A stretch of 64,000 nucleotides of DNA from an uncultured Nitrospirota bacterium. GTDB taxonomy: Bacteria; Nitrospirota; Nitrospiria; Nitrospirales; UBA8639. Where the stretch lies: assembly GCA_937139405.1 (NCBI GenBank), contig CAKZPV010000001.1, forward strand, positions 97,186-161,185. Direction: 5' to 3'. A program made the translations under genes and the position numbers. Position 1 is the stretch's first letter. Each line of letters begins with the position of its first letter. The notes under the pieces are model-generated. The model was not told where the DNA came from, ran no database searches, and saw nothing but the letters and a program-made list of their open reading frames with translations. Below, piece after piece: positions 1 to 8,701 of this stretch.

Positions 1-440
1 ACCAAACACAGAAAAATACATATGTAAGAGTTATCAAGAGTGGATGGATGGAAAGAGCAAGGAAGAAACATCCTAACCCAAGTATCAACAGCGTAACATA
101 GTAGGTATTTGTTTTCTGTGGTGGGTAAGATGTATGCATATTTTCTTTCATCGATGGTTTCTTTAGTTACGATGATAGAATGAGTGGAAGTTATTTCTCG
201 TAGAAGAAGAAAACTACAGCGACAAGTTCAATACACCTAACAGCGCTATCTACGTGAAGCTCAAAGAGCGGATATCCTCAACTTAGGTCAACGTACACTA
301 AAACTCCTGCTATAATTAGCTTCACTGACGAGACATTCGCAGGCCAAGAAAGTTAACCAGAGGGCAGGACTTTAACCATAAGAGAAGGTACTCTTTTTCC
401 TAAGAGTTAGAGGCATTTACTGGGATTCTTGTCTTTAGAG
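1..440. other. No gene recognised
   Basis: I find no supported coding region, RNA gene or clear repeat here. It lies downstream of the minus-strand asparagine-synthase-like remnant and probably contains decayed or intergenic DNA. Confidence 0.4.
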
Positions 441-782
441 TTATGGGGCACACAAGCCTTGGAGGTTATCTTTAAAGCCGTTTGGCAATGCTTGCAATTG
501 AGATATCCAAATATTAAAAAAAGCAAAGGCCCACAAAAAATTGTACGTTTGAGTGAGGAGCGTTCTCTTGGATTCTAAACAGACAATCATTCTATCAAGA
601 AGCTTATGCTCAACAAACCTGAAGAGTGGTGCATTTAACTCTGACACTGCCTTTAAATGTTCGAGGAAAATAGGTGTCGAAAACTGCTCGGCCGATGGCT
701 CAACAAAGCCACTTTTCCTTCTGTAGCCCAATTCATTTGGGGCTGCCTGTGCCACTAGGTGTTTTAGCGCATCTTTAGGCAT
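441..782 (-). pseudogene. C-terminal remnant of an asparagine-synthase-like protein
   Basis: The 113-residue reading frame resembles only the C-terminal end of glutamine-hydrolysing asparagine synthases. Near its start it has an R-x-K-x-GF-x-x-P element (RRKSGFVEP), the usual signature just after the last part of the synthetase domain, and it ends with a Trp/Phe-rich helix (LWAFAFFNIW) as these enzymes do. The rest, including the glutaminase domain and the ATP-binding PP-loop, is absent: reading upstream in the same frame meets a stop at 804-806. The next minus-strand ORF (823-1101) is in another frame and shows no recognisable synthase motifs. Asparagine-synthase-like amidotransferases are common in polysaccharide and exosortase loci, which fits the neighbours. 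I read it as a gene fragment; a small independent protein cannot be excluded. Confidence 0.45.
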
Positions 783-822
783 ATTGCTGCCTGGCCAGAC
801 TCTTCAATGTTCATCGGTGAAA

Positions 823-1101
823 TCAGTTGTTAAAGTCTGTAACACCAGTAAAAGCTACCGTCCAATTTTGAGGAGAGAAATTGAACTCAGCGTTGCTAAG
901 TTCTTGATTCAAAAAGAAGCTGTTACCCACACAGTATGGACAGCCAGAAGCCTTTCGCAAGGTCGAACACACGGGCACATCCTTCACATTCAGAGACTCG
1001 CGCGCTAAAAGCCCTTCGTTTCGCTGCATATCGGCAAGAATCTTATCAAGAAAAGGATGCGCGGTCTTTCGTTTGAAAGCAAATAGACGATTGCGAAGCA
1101 T
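823..1101 (-). CDS. Unrecognised small ORF, possibly part of a decayed gene
   Basis: A minus-strand ORF lying just after the CapA-like gene. I take the ATG at 1101; the frame is also open back to a TTG at 1149, 6 bp after the CapA stop. The product (about 92 residues) has several cysteines including a GCPYC cluster, but no domain I can name. It ends at 823 in a different frame from the asparagine-synthase-like remnant that follows, so both may be parts of one frameshifted and rearranged gene. Function unknown, and it may not be expressed. Confidence 0.25.
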   Translation of the reverse strand: MLRNRLFAFKRKTAHPFLDKILADMQRNEGLLARESLNVKDVPVCSTLRKASGCPYCVGNSFFLNQELSNAEFNFSPQNWTVAFTGVTDFNN

Positions 1102-1155
1102 AGGCTCGGCTTTGATTACGGATGTGATTAATATTGCTCCCCGTCTCAACGGGAT

Positions 1156-2319
1156 TTATCTATCTTCATCTTTGGGTGAAAATGAATCAGTTTGCCATGG
1201 GCTTTGGCCTTGCCCCAGAAGCCGCTTTATTTTAGAGAACTTAAACGAGTTTATGAGAGCCGAAGGATTATCAATCAAGTTCTGCAAGGAAAGATACCGG
1301 AGCGGGATATAGTAACGCCACATGAAATCTTGGTGTCGTAGGAAGGCTGATGCATAATCTTTATGCTTCAAAGCATTGCAAAGCTTTCGCCAACGACGCT
1401 GAAATTGCATCGTTGGCAAAAGCCGGATCTTGGTCCCATCACTGTATAGTCCTACTAAACATTCCAATTTAGGGTTTTTCGCACGCGTGATCGAAAAAAA
1501 TGGCACGGCCGTGACGTAGTTAGGACGAATAAATCGAACGCGGCGCTTGTTGCCTTCATATACGTCGGCCATCAAAAAATTTCCTAGACTATAGAATACA
1601 TGGGTATTCCCAATCATTTCATACCCCTGGAGCACGTGAGCATGATGACCAATAATGACATCTGCTCCTGCTCTTGCCATTTCATGAGCCCAGGCGCGCT
1701 GTTTAGGCGATGGCATAAGGATGCGCTCTTCTCCCCAGTGGATGTAAACAATGACAAAATCACAACTTGCCTTAAGGGAAGCGACCTCGACCTTTGTCCG
1801 CTCTATATCGAAGGGGTTTACGCCGCATGATGTCTCATCGGCGTAGATGGCCCCCACCTCACGGCCTGCATAAGTAAGTATTCCAAGTCTAATACCGTCC
1901 ATACCCAGTATTAGGGGTTCAGATGCCTCTTTGATGTTGGCCCCTCCGCCAATGTGTGCTATCTCTTCATTTTCAATAATCTCCCTAAGCGCTTTCCATC
2001 CATCGTAGCCGAAGTCAAAGCTGTGGTTATTAGCGGTTGAGACGACCTTTACGTTCAAGAACTTTAAGGCCGTTACGATCTCAGGAGTGGTCTTTATGTG
2101 TATTTTGCCTTCAAATCCGGCCGGTGCGGCCCTTCCGTCTAGATCCCAGCATGATTCTAAGTTTGCAATGACAAGATCCGCTTTTTTGGTGAGCGCGCGT
2201 ACATCACTTAAAAAGCCCTCTGTGCTCCCAGATCGCACCTGATTTAACAGATGATCATTGAGGGAAAAGTCTCCCAAGAAGGCGATTCTCACCTCGTCGT
2301 TGTTGTCACGCTCATTCAT
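1156..2319 (-). CDS. CapA family protein (poly-gamma-glutamate synthesis-type metallophosphatase fold)
   Basis: 387 residues matching the CapA/PGA_cap family, a calcineurin-like metallophosphoesterase fold found in capsule and poly-gamma-glutamate loci. Family hallmarks are visible in order: an N-terminal FLGDFSLND, then DLVIANLES, STANNHSFDFG (the NNH metal-site motif), a YIHWGEE segment, GADVIIGHHAHV (HHxH) and FYSLGNFLMA. These motifs span roughly residues 12-260; the last 120 residues are a basic helical tail with no clear domain. There is no signal peptide, so a cytoplasmic location is likely. It sits downstream of a CapK-like adenylating enzyme and a second, truncated CapA copy, so it probably acts in surface polymer assembly. 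The substrate cannot be told. The ATG at 2319 is the only sensible start. Confidence 0.85.
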   Translation of the reverse strand: MNERDNNDEVRIAFLGDFSLNDHLLNQVRSGSTEGFLSDVRALTKKADLVIANLESCWDLDGRAAPAGFEGKIHIKTTPEIVTALKFLNVKVVSTANNHSFDFGYDGWKALREIIENEEIAHIGGGANIKEASEPLILGMDGIRLGILTYAGREVGAIYADETSCGVNPFDIERTKVEVASLKASCDFVIVYIHWGEERILMPSPKQRAWAHEMARAGADVIIGHHAHVLQGYEMIGNTHVFYSLGNFLMADVYEGNKRRVRFIRPNYVTAVPFFSITRAKNPKLECLVGLYSDGTKIRLLPTMQFQRRWRKLCNALKHKDYASAFLRHQDFMWRYYIPLRYLSLQNLIDNPSALINSFKFSKIKRLLGQGQSPWQTDSFSPKDEDR

Positions 2320-2461
2320 CCTAACGAACCCGTAGTTGGGGAAATATCTTTGTGCGCAATACTACATATTCATTCTTGCTGTCATGACGTCTCGACTTTA
2401 GGAGAAAACCGATAATATGCCGCAGGGCCAACCAATGGTTATGTCTAGGCAGCTCCATCGA

Positions 2462-3811
2462 CTATTTTCCCTCCCTGTCCAGTTCGCTGATAACAAAACG
2501 AAGTTTACCGCGATCATGGGGTATTTCGGGCAACGCCTGAGCGTTAACTTCCACCTCTGAGTTAACACGCTTCCCAATTTCATATGTCACTTTCTTAATA
2601 ATATCTCGTACCCTAGGATCATCAGGATTGGGAACGTAACGGATGGTAATTTTCCCGTCAGCCGATTGAAAGACCTGGAAGCCCCTTACTGCATCGGGAT
2701 AATCATCAAAAACAGTGGTGAGATAGTCACCACTTATACAGGATCCATTCGGCAAATGCACCAGATCGGTAGTCCTGCCAAGAACTTGATCCATCATTGG
2801 GAGCGTCACACCACAGGTACAGGGATCCGGTAGTTCCCTCCCCATATCGCCAATCTCATAACGGATCAGAGGAAAAACATAGTCTTCAAGATCGGTGATC
2901 ACTATCCGACCTGAAACGCCCTGTTTAACAGGCTTGTTTTCCTGATCCAGATACTCCACGAACCGTGACTCGTAATTTATATGGAGTCCCTTCCGCTCAG
3001 CGCACTGTGCCGAGATCCATGGGATCTCACACGAACCGTATTGATCATAAACGGGGGCATGGAAAACTTCCTCTATCAGTTGCCGTTGCACTTTACTGAC
3101 AGGGGAGGACGTAACCCATATAGCCTTAGGAAATTTTACCCACAGGTTTTTTTGCCTGACAACAGATGCGATGTGAGCAATGGCTCCGGTATAACCCTGT
3201 AGTATAGGAGGATTCAGAAGATTAAACTTTAAGATAAATTCCTCAACATCAGATTGTTGCATATTGGAAGCATCCATACGTATGCGACGGGTCGGCCACC
3301 ACAGCGTTGAATTTAGAATCCCTTTTAATCCAAGGTTGGCCTGGCCTACGCGCCACACGTAGGCCGCGTTCATATAGGGTTTGACACCCCACCACCCCAA
3401 CATCCTCCAACCGTGGGCTTCAAGGGGCAGCCGGCTATCATGTCCCACCTTTACCGGCATGCCAGTACTTCCTCCAGTCGCAGTTACAACTAGGAATTTA
3501 CTCTGCACGGAGGAATCTTTAAGTTTGTCGAAGTGATCTTTCAGATCGCATTTTGATAACCGTGGTATCTGACTGTAGTCTTCCGGTTTTTTTATCTCAT
3601 CAGGATGAATTCCGACGCTTGTCCATCGTTCCCGATAAAATGGGATATTTGCATAGGCATGTTTTAGAATTTTTTTCCGTTTAGTCCAGTTGATCTGATC
3701 AAGCTCATCTTTGGACAGGTACTGGTTACTAGCATATTCCCTGTGGGCTTTGGCAGTCTGAGGCCGATAAAGGCCATACTTAACACTAAACAAAATCTGT
3801 TGAAATGTCAT
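2462..3811 (-). CDS. CapK/PaaK-like adenylate-forming enzyme (phenylacetate-CoA ligase family)
   Basis: 449 residues of the AMP-forming ligase superfamily, closest in layout to phenylacetate-CoA ligases and the CapK proteins of capsule loci. Visible are the phosphate-binding loop ATGGSTGMPVK (about residues 110-120), a YGSCE adenine-site motif, and an IVITDLEDYVFPLIRYEIGD segment typical of the family before the C-terminal subdomain. A CxCG cluster (DPCTCG) follows, as in many CapK proteins. In this context it probably activates a carboxylic acid for attachment to a polysaccharide or peptide rather than degrading phenylacetate. I use the ATG at 3811; a TTG three codons upstream is also open. 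The substrate is not predictable. Confidence 0.8.
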   Translation of the reverse strand: MTFQQILFSVKYGLYRPQTAKAHREYASNQYLSKDELDQINWTKRKKILKHAYANIPFYRERWTSVGIHPDEIKKPEDYSQIPRLSKCDLKDHFDKLKDSSVQSKFLVVTATGGSTGMPVKVGHDSRLPLEAHGWRMLGWWGVKPYMNAAYVWRVGQANLGLKGILNSTLWWPTRRIRMDASNMQQSDVEEFILKFNLLNPPILQGYTGAIAHIASVVRQKNLWVKFPKAIWVTSSPVSKVQRQLIEEVFHAPVYDQYGSCEIPWISAQCAERKGLHINYESRFVEYLDQENKPVKQGVSGRIVITDLEDYVFPLIRYEIGDMGRELPDPCTCGVTLPMMDQVLGRTTDLVHLPNGSCISGDYLTTVFDDYPDAVRGFQVFQSADGKITIRYVPNPDDPRVRDIIKKVTYEIGKRVNSEVEVNAQALPEIPHDRGKLRFVISELDREGK

Positions 3812-3964
3812 ATGGCTCAATCTTTCAGATCACTGGGCAACAGTTTTATAAGTGCAGCACGATGCGATTTACATCGTATGAGGTTCAACTTGGTATGGCG
3901 TGACTTTTTTGAAAAAAAATTATTGATCAGGAAAGGGAAGCGAGAGAATATCTGACGTACAAAT

Positions 3965-4441
3965 TTATTGCCGGAAGGAAACATTGATAGATAATAATTC
4001 TCTTTTTCTCTGCAAAAAATCATCCCACCGCTTTTCCATGGTTTTCATATGGACCTGTTCCAGATTACGTTTTTCTATCTGATCCCGGAATACAGCCTCC
4101 ATGTCCGCCGACATTCGCCTGATACCCACCTCCCTATCCACTTTACGGTAAGGAATAATTTTCTCTGTCTCTGCCCCATTTTTGAGAGTCAACTGTACCA
4201 GAAATCCTTCATTCCACGAAGTGGGCACTTTCTCTGCCCAATCAAACAAAAGGTTGCCCTGCCCATGTGCGATCGGGGAACTGTTGTATTGCTCATGACA
4301 CCAGGGACGATGGGCATGCTGACAGATTACGGCATTGGCGCCAAAATCTACAAATGTACGACAGTTTTCCATCAGTTCAGGATAAGGGTATTCTGAATCA
4401 TGTCCTCTGAACTTTCCCCGGGTTTTGTGGACACGGCACAA
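3965..4441 (-). pseudogene. Truncated CapA family gene (C-terminal part only)
   Basis: This 158-residue frame carries only the C-terminal part of a CapA-type protein: a PYPELMENCR region, the metal-site segment DFGANAVICQHAHRPW (family QHxH motif) and the following PIAHGQGNLLFDW. The N-terminal FxGD, NLE and NNH metal-site motifs, about 200 residues in a full member, are absent. The flippase gene ends only about 60 bp upstream, so there is no room for the missing part. It is therefore a 5'-deleted copy, probably left by rearrangement, and unlikely to be active. Its QHxH form differs from the intact copy at 1156-2319, so it belongs to another CapA subfamily and is not a fresh duplicate of that gene. 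Confidence 0.7.
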
Positions 4442-4504
4442 AGTATGGATTGCTCTTAACTTGGTGGCTATCGTTTTAGGCTACTTCAGGGAGACCCTTC
4501 ATAC

Positions 4505-5842
4505 CTAGGCCAGCCCCAAATTTTTCAAATGGCGGAAAACAATTGTTCCGATTGCCAGCGCTCTGACAGAATAGGCGACTAGCATAGCCACCGCCAATGC
4601 AAGAGCTCCCCAGCCTAACTGTAGCAAGAGTATGACGGCTCCAACATAGATAAGAGCCCATACCACATTGCTTCCTAGGACGGTCCACATACGGTTCTCA
4701 ACGGCTAGCACGTTTCCTAAGAGATTCAAGGTTGCTGCGGGCACGGTTGCCAATGCAATCACTGTGAGTACGGGCCAACCACCAGAGAATCCTATTCCAT
4801 AAAGACGCATAATAAATGGACTGATGAGCATGATGAGAACGGCCATTGGTACCACTAAGATTAGTGTAAGCTTTATGCTCATTGACAATGAGCGTTGTAA
4901 TTGGCCTTTATCGGCTTTCCCAGAATAGTCGGTAAACATTGGCATTAATACTTGAGTGATCTGAGAAGGGACGAATAGCAACAAGGAAAACCATTGGTTC
5001 GCAGCCGTGAAGGTGCCTAATTCTGCATAGCCATTTTCCTCGTTGACTAGTAATGTCGCGCCGAGCCAATTGACGGGTCCAACCATAATTCCTGTCATAG
5101 CCGCTGGCAAACTGAACTGCCTCAAAATTTTCCATTCCGCAGCAGTAATTGTCCAGAACAAAGGAATTCTATATTGTTGAATGTGTTTATAAATAACCAT
5201 TCCATTCATGATAAGGGTAACAAATGCGGACCCAACTAAGCCCCAAAGTGCACCAGGTACCCCCCACCAATTGGCGCCGCTAATTATTAATAGGAAGCCC
5301 ATTGAACCACTGATGACATTTACCTTCGCCATTGCCCGAAAGGCTTCAAACCCTATCAAGATGCCTATCTGAACTCCAATCCACACATTCAAAATCAGGA
5401 TGGCTGAGCCTATTCGAAGTGCATCCGCAAGATGGGCGGCAGCGAATGTTTCCCTGGCAAGCCAGGGGGCCGACAGGAAGAGAATAATAGCGATGCTGCC
5501 GCCCATTATGGAAGATGTCCAAATAGCCAGTGCGATGACCCGTCCTGTTCTCAAAGGACTATTTTTATGGAACTGCGCGACATACTTGATGGTTGTCATG
5601 CCCATGCCAGTTCCAGCAAAAGTCCCTAGCATGACGACACTGCTTTGTACCAGTGCAAGTTCTCCGTATGATGTGCTCTCCAAGATGCGAGCTGTGACGA
5701 TCATTCCCACAAGTGGGATGCCTCGTGATCCCAAGGTGGATACTATACTCCAACTGACACCATGAAATATTCGATTACCGATAGGTGATGACTGGATGCG
5801 ATTCTTCGCTCGTGAAATAAGATTAATGAGATAGTTTTTCAT
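4505..5842 (-). CDS. Oligosaccharide flippase (Wzx/MATE-like polysaccharide transporter)
   Basis: A roughly 445-residue hydrophobic protein with about 12-14 predicted membrane segments and short polar loops. The layout is that of Wzx-type flippases of the MOP superfamily, which move undecaprenyl-linked oligosaccharide repeat units across the inner membrane. The N-terminal GNRIFHGVSWSIVSTLGSRG is a typical first-helix motif of this family. It is flanked by a CapA fragment, a methyltransferase and a glycosyltransferase, which supports a role in surface-glycan export. I use the ATG at 5842; a GTG at 5857 is also in frame and neither has a strong ribosome site. The specific glycan is unknown. Confidence 0.8.
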   Translation of the reverse strand: MKNYLINLISRAKNRIQSSPIGNRIFHGVSWSIVSTLGSRGIPLVGMIVTARILESTSYGELALVQSSVVMLGTFAGTGMGMTTIKYVAQFHKNSPLRTGRVIALAIWTSSIMGGSIAIILFLSAPWLARETFAAAHLADALRIGSAILILNVWIGVQIGILIGFEAFRAMAKVNVISGSMGFLLIISGANWWGVPGALWGLVGSAFVTLIMNGMVIYKHIQQYRIPLFWTITAAEWKILRQFSLPAAMTGIMVGPVNWLGATLLVNEENGYAELGTFTAANQWFSLLLFVPSQITQVLMPMFTDYSGKADKGQLQRSLSMSIKLTLILVVPMAVLIMLISPFIMRLYGIGFSGGWPVLTVIALATVPAATLNLLGNVLAVENRMWTVLGSNVVWALIYVGAVILLLQLGWGALALAVAMLVAYSVRALAIGTIVFRHLKNLGLA

Positions 5843-6141
5843 GTAGAATTGATTCACAAGATGGTTGCACTAACTAACTATGAAGAAACAAGACTTTAGG
5901 GAATGTAGGCAAGGTGTTCTGGTTTTTCAGTTGAATTGGCTTGATGATATCCGAAATGTTTTACGCGGTGGTCTGGCGGTGAGCGAACAGACCCGGCGAG
6001 GCCTGAAGGGCTTCAAAAGGCCGGCTAAATACCAGAGGGCTCTATTCTAGCTACTGGGTTTCCCATTTTCTGAATTCTAGAGGCCCCTTGACCATACCTT
6101 TTTCAGGAAAACGATGGCCGTCAAGTTCTTTCCTACCACCA

Positions 6142-6921
6142 TCAGATTTTCTTAAAAACGAGACCACCCGTTCGGACGAGAAATGCCCTGAGGTGAAGGG
6201 GATGAGAAAGGCAGTGAAAGCCGTTGCTTTCAAACCACAGTATGGCATCGTGGGGGTCTATACTATTGCACGCGTCTGCGTCGGACATCCAATAATGATC
6301 CCAATTTGCCTCGATTTTCTTGTACTGAATTCTCTTGAATCGCTTCCCTATTAAATAGAGAAATTGCCGAATCATGCGCTTTGGAAAAGTGAAGGTGGAC
6401 CGGTACAGAACTGAGTTTCTGATCGGGATACTGGCCTTGATGATTTTCCCCTTAATTCCAAAATCGCCGTAGGGTCGGACAGGGTATCCTTCTGCTGCCC
6501 AAGAGCGGCATTGCCATGCCGGTGCAAAGTACACAAGACCACCCGATCGCAGCAGACGTAGGATTTCCTCCAACGCTAGCTGGAGGTCTGGGATATGCTC
6601 GTACACGGCCAGCGTCCAAATCACATCAAAACTCTCGTCGTCGAAAGGATATCGTCCGGTTTCATCCATGACTTTATAGGGTTTATAATAGTTTGGGGCG
6701 ACAGATGCCGCTATATCCGTTCCGGTGTAGTTTTGAACCATGTTCTGAAAGAGCCCTCGGGCCGAGCCGATCTCCAGACATTTTTTGTCAGCAACTTTAT
6801 AGGCTTCGATGAACTTTTTGAGCGAAACGTAGTGAGAATGTTCTTCTGCTTTCTTGACGCCATCCACATGTTGATAGGTCGTCTCTCGGAGCATGTCATA
6901 GTATTCGAGGTTTTTAGTCAT
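6142..6921 (-). CDS. Class I SAM-dependent methyltransferase
   Basis: 259 residues with a Rossmann-type methyltransferase core. Motif I is CLEIGSARGLFQ (about 49-60), an acidic residue follows in YTGTDIAASV, and FDDESFDVIWTLAVYEHIPDLQLALEEILRLLRSGGLVYF (read in pieces) gives the DVI, EH-I and LRSGG elements of the Methyltransf_11 group. The C-terminal third is basic and less conserved and may bind the acceptor. The start ATG overlaps the stop of the upstream glycosyltransferase gene (ATGA at 6918-6921), so the two are translationally coupled. It probably methylates a sugar or lipid-linked glycan intermediate; the acceptor is unknown. Confidence 0.8.
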   Translation of the reverse strand: MTKNLEYYDMLRETTYQHVDGVKKAEEHSHYVSLKKFIEAYKVADKKCLEIGSARGLFQNMVQNYTGTDIAASVAPNYYKPYKVMDETGRYPFDDESFDVIWTLAVYEHIPDLQLALEEILRLLRSGGLVYFAPAWQCRSWAAEGYPVRPYGDFGIKGKIIKASIPIRNSVLYRSTFTFPKRMIRQFLYLIGKRFKRIQYKKIEANWDHYWMSDADACNSIDPHDAILWFESNGFHCLSHPLHLRAFLVRTGGLVFKKI

Positions 6922-8045
6922 GATTCATGTTCCGCCGACCCTGACGACGCTGGCATTAGACGACCTGATCGCTGGGCTTCTACGTCGGACAGTATCCCTA
7001 GGACCCGATCGGCCCAACGCTCGGCCGAGTAGGCCGATCCGAGTTGTGCGGACCGGGTCCCCATTTGTTCTAGTTGGTTGTGGTTGGTGTGCATCCAGAT
7101 CAGTCGGTTCGCCAGTGAGATAGGATCTTTCGTCGGAGCCGTAAGTCCGTTGTGAAAGGGTCGGATCAATTCCACAGAAGACCCACAAGCTTCGGAACAT
7201 ACCACGGGCAGCCCTGCAGCACACCCCTCGACGATTGCTAGTGGCCAAGCATCTCGGTGGCTTGGATGTACCAGCACGCCGGATTCGATCATGTGTTCCA
7301 GAACCTCAGCGGGCTGGACGAACCCACATTCTTCAACACCTTCTACGTTCCGGAATTGTTCACGAAGAGGACCAGAGCCGCATGTGCGCAGCGGCCATGG
7401 TTTTTCGACCGTTTCTCGATACAGACGATAGGCTTCAGACAGTGTTCGAATGCCTTTGCGTCCGTAGAACTGACCTAAATAAAGAAAACGCTTTGGCCAT
7501 CCTTGATGCCGAGATTTCCGTTTCTCGAGAAGAGGTGCTAGGTTGCGGACATCTACGCCGTAAGCACCTCGCCAGATTTTTTGCTCAGGGAGATTGAGAT
7601 GGCGTGCAAGCTGCCAGCATCGCTCTCCAGTGACGAAGGCTCCATCGATTCGATTCAGAACTCGTCTTAGCTTTAGGCGTGCGAGAGCTTGCCGCACGCT
7701 TCCTGGTTTTCGCGGGTTGTCCATGGTCATGATGATGGGTATGCGCGCTAACTGCTTAGAGAGCGCAAGCTTGACATAGACAGGATTCATCCACCCTGGA
7801 ATAAAGAGTGCGTCAGGCTGCACTTCAGCCAGTTTGTTCCGTATCAGGTTGATGTCAAAACGTTCGTCTTCTCTGAGAAGACGATTAGGGACGTGCCCAA
7901 GTAGGTCCGATGGATTGTATTCGGGCTCATTCCCAGCTGGGAGGTAGGCCATGACGAAGAGATTGACCTCCGCACGTTCGTGCAATGCTTTCCAGCATGC
8001 GGACATGTATCCAGAGATTGTTGGCCAGCAGAAGGCAATTTTCAT
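6918..8045 (-). CDS. Glycosyltransferase, GT4-like (GT-B fold)
   Basis: 375 residues from the chosen ATG. The protein begins MKIAFCWPTISGYMSACWKAL, a typical GT-B N-terminus. The C-terminal half has the donor-nucleotide site: RFLYLGQFYGRKGI, a GSGPL segment, GFV and the E-x7-E type motif around HPSHRDAWPLAIVEGCAAGLPVV. I reject the longer frame to 8219: the extra 58 residues look non-coding, while ATG 8045 has AAGGAAA about ten bases upstream. It ends in a 4-bp overlap with the methyltransferase gene. It presumably adds one sugar to the glycan built by this cluster; donor and acceptor are unknown. Confidence 0.8.
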   Translation of the reverse strand: MKIAFCWPTISGYMSACWKALHERAEVNLFVMAYLPAGNEPEYNPSDLLGHVPNRLLREDERFDINLIRNKLAEVQPDALFIPGWMNPVYVKLALSKQLARIPIIMTMDNPRKPGSVRQALARLKLRRVLNRIDGAFVTGERCWQLARHLNLPEQKIWRGAYGVDVRNLAPLLEKRKSRHQGWPKRFLYLGQFYGRKGIRTLSEAYRLYRETVEKPWPLRTCGSGPLREQFRNVEGVEECGFVQPAEVLEHMIESGVLVHPSHRDAWPLAIVEGCAAGLPVVCSEACGSSVELIRPFHNGLTAPTKDPISLANRLIWMHTNHNQLEQMGTRSAQLGSAYSAERWADRVLGILSDVEAQRSGRLMPASSGSAEHES

Positions 8046-8701
8046 ACGATTTTTGTTTCCTTTATCTCGACTTAAAGATGAGAGTTTCTCACGAACGTTT
8101 GTCTTTTGTTTAAGCCCTGTATGAGATTTCCTTAATTCCGGGTTCAGATTTGTTTCCAATACTTTTCCGGCTAAGGCTTTCCCCGGTTCTAAACTTGTGC
8201 TGGCTATTGGTGTGCTCAAGGTCTATGAGCAGATCGGAGCGAGAGAGCTGTTGAGGGAAATACCAGCAAGGGAAAGTAGGGTTTCAATCGTGTCTAGTTT
8301 GCAGAAAAACGATCAACATAAACAATACACGTTACAAGAAGACTTCTCAGCATTGTTTACTCATTGACCCAGTTGCCGCTAAGTGTACTATGCGTAATGT
8401 TTCGGGTCATCATTGGGCTTTGCCTTAGCATGTGCTTATCCTTCTACATAAAGTAGCATACATGGGAACGTTTCAAAAACCAACCAAGGAAGATTTCATC
8501 ACTCACTTCTGCCGCTGTCATGAGCTGTCCCTGAAGCCTGGGATGCCGCAGGTAAGTTAGATTCTCTATTAGATAAAAATATGCTTTCGAACCGATAGAG
8601 AATTTTATATATGGCTCAATGGCTCACAATCGAGTGTAAGAAAAGATAATGTGGGGGCATTGCTCCAACCCCAATTATGGAGCGGCGGCTTCCACCAGGC
8701 C
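8046..8701. other. Intergenic region with a 9-bp inverted repeat
   Basis: About 650 bp between the glycosyltransferase start and the end of the large secreted-protein gene, both on the minus strand. It must hold the glycosyltransferase promoter. I see an inverted repeat ATTCTCTAT (8561-8569) / ATAGAGAAT (8595-8603) with a 25-nt AT-rich loop, which could be a weak terminator or an operator. No gene is supported. Confidence 0.4.

Noticed and set aside
6918..8219. Longer glycosyltransferase start at 8219
   Set aside because: The added 58 residues do not resemble a GT-B N-terminus or a signal peptide, and the internal ATG at 8045 has a good ribosome site.
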